DNA from: Riptortus pedestris
Lineage: Eukaryota; Arthropoda; Insecta; Hemiptera; Alydidae
Assembly: GCA_019009955.1 (NCBI GenBank)
Contig: CM032233.1
Location: 63,341,001-63,405,000, forward strand
Length of the DNA stretch: 64,000 bases
Direction: 5' to 3'
The notes beneath the pieces are model-generated. The model saw only the letters and a program-made list of their open reading frames with translations. It searched no databases and was not told the DNA's origin. Position 1 is the first letter of the stretch. The number at the start of each line of letters is the position of its first letter. Positions 61,001-64,000 of the stretch are shown one piece after another. The translations under genes and the position numbers were made by a program.

Positions 61001-62685
61001 AAAAGTACTCTACAAGAACCACGATGACATCGGACGTGTGAACATTGTCAACGTCAACTCACAAACAGATACATGAATGAAATGTTGATGGTTTTGATTT
61101 TTTACAAAATCTGAATAATAGGGCACATAACCATCGTTATTCCATATAGTGAAGTAGTACAATGGTTATAAGTACTAATTATTGCGATATCGATTGACAA
61201 TACTGTCCATAGTGTTAACTAAAGGAATGGAGTAAATGTCGATGAGCACTAAAACATATTTAAAATTTATGTTAGGTAAAGGTTAGATTAGATTCAAATA
61301 CACTTATTTGGCGTGTTATGAAGGTACAGTATAAAATGTTATAAAGTAGGAGATCTTCTACATTTTACGATGTTAGGGATCACCGGTAGTCATAAAGTCG
61401 ACCGGGCTCAAAGGCCCAATAGGGGAAAAAGAAAAAAAGAAAAAGTGATTTACTAAATCTGAAGGTCTTGGCCTTAATCCCATTCATAAAGATGTAACTT
61501 TCTTCTCCTTTTTGTCTTTTTAACAATAATCAAGTGAAGAACAATTCAACAAAATAGAAGTGCATTAGTTTAGTTTGTTAATACATATGTTATTATTTGT
61601 AATATTTTTATTCTAGGGAACAAGTATTAATGCAAGAAATGCAGATAGAAATATTGTCACACTTTTGAACGTATTAATAAAGTAATTCGATATATTCACG
61701 TTTCAAGGTTTTTAATTTAAAAAATTCGCAACCATTTTAATAAATAATCTTCCAATATTTTTAGGGGCGGAAATACAAAAATAGTGAATTTCTCTATATC
61801 TATTAGGTATTAGGATGTGTATGAATATGTGTTTGTTTTACATGAAAACGTCTGCACATGAAGTCCCGTGACAGGAATAATTTTTTTCATATTTGTTTCT
61901 ATATAAGAATGCACCTCTTGAATCTTTTCTAGTAGGTCCACAGAGTTACGAATATTGTAAATGTATCATAAATGTGGATTCGAACTGCCTTAAAGATGTA
62001 TAACCAGTCACTTGTATTAAACTGCCCTTAGATATTATAGGCCAAATAAGTCATAAGACCCAAGTCATAAGACCGAGCCATTTTCTTATAGCCTCTGCAG
62101 GTTAAAAGAACACCTTGCTTCGCTTAGAAACCTCAAGACAATTTTTTTTATTTTTATGTTAGTATTAAGGGAATCTCTTCAGCTAACAAAACAGTTAACA
62201 GAGTAATGAAGATATTACTCATACTTTCAATAAAAATGGGATGATATATTGACCTTGATATGGGAATGAAGAAATGTGACATGGACAACGTTTTGGAGTA
62301 AAGTTCCGAAACTGCTGCTAATTTTTACCGGAAATATTGGATACAAATGAAACAAAGAACTGAAGTAACCAAACCGTCATTACGAGATTTTGTTTTGGTT
62401 GTAGTGCTCTAACACATGAATATCAATTAGTACGTCCACTACACTCTTTATGTACCGCTCCCCTGAAAGTTAATGCCCAAAATACACAGAAAGGAGTGTT
62501 AGGAACACTACTCATGTAAATTAATCATGTTTTGCTCTGTTTAGAAAATGGTTTGTTATTCCAGATCATGTAATATTCATTTGATTTCTCCAGCTATTTC
62601 TGCAGATAACACCTTAATCTAAATTATAAAAAAAAATGTAAGACTTCTTGAGTTTTTTAAGTATGAGAAGGTTTGCTTTTTTCGA
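58080..62685. other. 4.6-kb intronic stretch without recognised gene or repeat
   Basis: Short frames only (for example 60867-61076, no motif). This is the longest repeat-poor part of the downstream intron. Confidence 0.55.
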
Positions 62686-62689
62686 AGGG

Positions 62690-62960
62690 CATTATTGACA
62701 GGGCTGTTCGAGGGTGGCCTATACTGTTAATAGTGAGGGACCTGTTTACTGTGAGTCCGCCCCAAAAAATAATCCTACCTTCCTGGACAAACAGCCCCCT
62801 CGCCACTCCACCTCATTAGTGGATGAACGTTAATAAATACATTTTTCCCACTTCCCCTTTAACCATAATCTCCTTTGTCAACTACCCCCTCTCAACAACA
62901 TACACACACGTACTCCTATTAGGACAATTATTCTCTTCTCCGCTCTTGCACGCAGTCATA
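62690..62960. promoter_or_regulatory. Moderately GC-richer island near the window end
   Basis: It contains CGCCACTCCACCTCATTAG and CACACGTACTCCTATTAGG, followed by AT-rich ATAAATTATTCATAAATTTTA. No coding frame. Confidence 0.2.
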
Positions 62961-64000
62961 AATTATTCATAAATTTTATGGCTATTAAAGAATACTGCTC
63001 GGCATTATTATTCCCCCCTTTAAGGTTTTTTTTCTGAAGTAGTTGTGGGAATGTAGAAAATCGTGTCTTTAAAAAATAGTAATTTAACGTTGGAAAGAAA
63101 ATTGAAATTTTCTCTTAATGATGAAAAGAAATATAAGAGAGCTGCGCTATGAAATGAGCAGGAGTTATTGAAATCCATTCAATAATACTTTTTCCCATAA
63201 TATCAAAACAAAAAGAATTATTTTTAATTGTGAAAAGAAAATGAGAAACACGACGTACGAATGCAAATAAATTGATATAAATTCACTATTTTTTTTAATT
63301 ACCTTTTACAATAAACAATCGATTAAAAGAATATTAAGAGTGAATTAGTAATTAAAAGCATCTTTTATAGCAAACATAGCTGAAAGAATCGCCGAATTGT
63401 CGTCAATGGTACAAGTCTTATCTTGGAGTATTAAAGAAGAAAAAAGTAAAATCATTATGTAATTGAGATTGATTAATGAGAGGCTTGCTGGACAGCTCAG
63501 TGGGTGGTCTTTGGTTGCGAAAAGGATTTTATAGAGATGATATATTACTTTGTCTCTTTGCTTTCAAAGGTACAATTAACTTCAAGGACCTGATTAAATT
63601 CTTATTGGGCCTAGAAAGTTCTAACCACAGGAACTAAAATATGGTAATGGAAAAAAGTCCTTAAATTTAAGTTTTGTGATTTAGAGAAAAAAAATATTCA
63701 TGAAAATATTTTCGTACGTTTTCAGGCATCACCCTCACTCTTTGTGGCTTTACTTGTCCCACCCTAGCTCGTAGGAGGTTTACATTTTACCTCTATGTAA
63801 CTTAATATCTGATGTCCAGGTTAAATACAAAATTTACATGGAGTATTTACAAATAATAATATTCAGAATTGAATGCAAGATATCACATAAGCCTAGTAGA
63901 AACTTTTTTTTTTCAATAATAGAACTGCTAGTCCTTTGAGGAATATCAAGAATATCTTTTTTTTTATTTTCAAAGTAAAAATCTGCTTCGGTTTCCCAAG

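Larger units (their letters stand above)
42156..64000 (+). other. retn: Start of a following intron, at least 21.8 kb, open at window edge
   Basis: It begins with the second tandem donor. No segment encoding the conserved core of the ARID domain was found on the + strand, so the next exon lies beyond 64000. It carries decayed LINE, family-A and SINE copies plus several GC-richer islands. Confidence 0.55.

Overview
This is a eukaryotic, AT-rich, repeat-crowded window that is almost entirely non-coding. Only two short stretches look like real host exons. Both are on the + strand and both are open and phase 0 between good splice sites: 25725-25829 (35 codons, acidic) and 41943-42155 (71 codons, Pro/Ser-rich, ending in WSFEEQFKQVRQ). 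The last motif is the start of the extended ARID domain of the ARID3 / dead ringer (retained, retn) transcription-factor family. The VRQ insertion before the next exon is, from memory, how the insect protein reads. The window is therefore best read as a piece of a very large retn/ARID3 gene of a protostome, probably an arthropod. Species cannot be named from this sequence. The two exons are separated by a 16.1 kb intron. The following intron is at least 21.8 kb, because the core ARID exon is not in the window. The first 25.7 kb hold no exon I can support and are probably upstream intron or 5' flank.

Most of the recognisable rest is mobile DNA. (1) A non-coding family of about 0.6-0.7 kb, here called family A, has roughly 20 full, deleted or decayed copies. 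It has a 5' hairpin (ACGCAG-GGG-CTGCGT), a subterminal inverted repeat, an internal (AT)n microsatellite always at the same place, and a 3' palindrome centred on CTTAAG followed by CTAA. This architecture resembles Helitron/Helentron-associated INE elements. (2) A foldback family has arms of about 150 bp that carry a hammerhead-ribozyme-like core and sit in AT repeats, once nested inside family A. (3) A tRNA-derived SINE family includes one intact copy with an 11-bp target-site duplication, and there is one member of a second SINE-like family. (4) There are four decayed non-LTR retrotransposon (LINE) fragments. (5) There is a compact piggyBac-type element with perfect 16-bp terminal inverted repeats, TTAA duplications, and an ORF that fuses the transposase N-terminus to its C-terminal Cys-rich domain. 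(6) A 555-bp segment is present twice, 3.5 kb apart.

Other features are a 100-bp-arm hairpin at 22428-22641, several islands visibly richer in G+C than their surroundings (candidate regulatory elements of a developmental gene), and a possible TATA-box/first-exon unit near 47.7-47.9 kb. Everything stated about function is inferred from sequence alone; no search was run.
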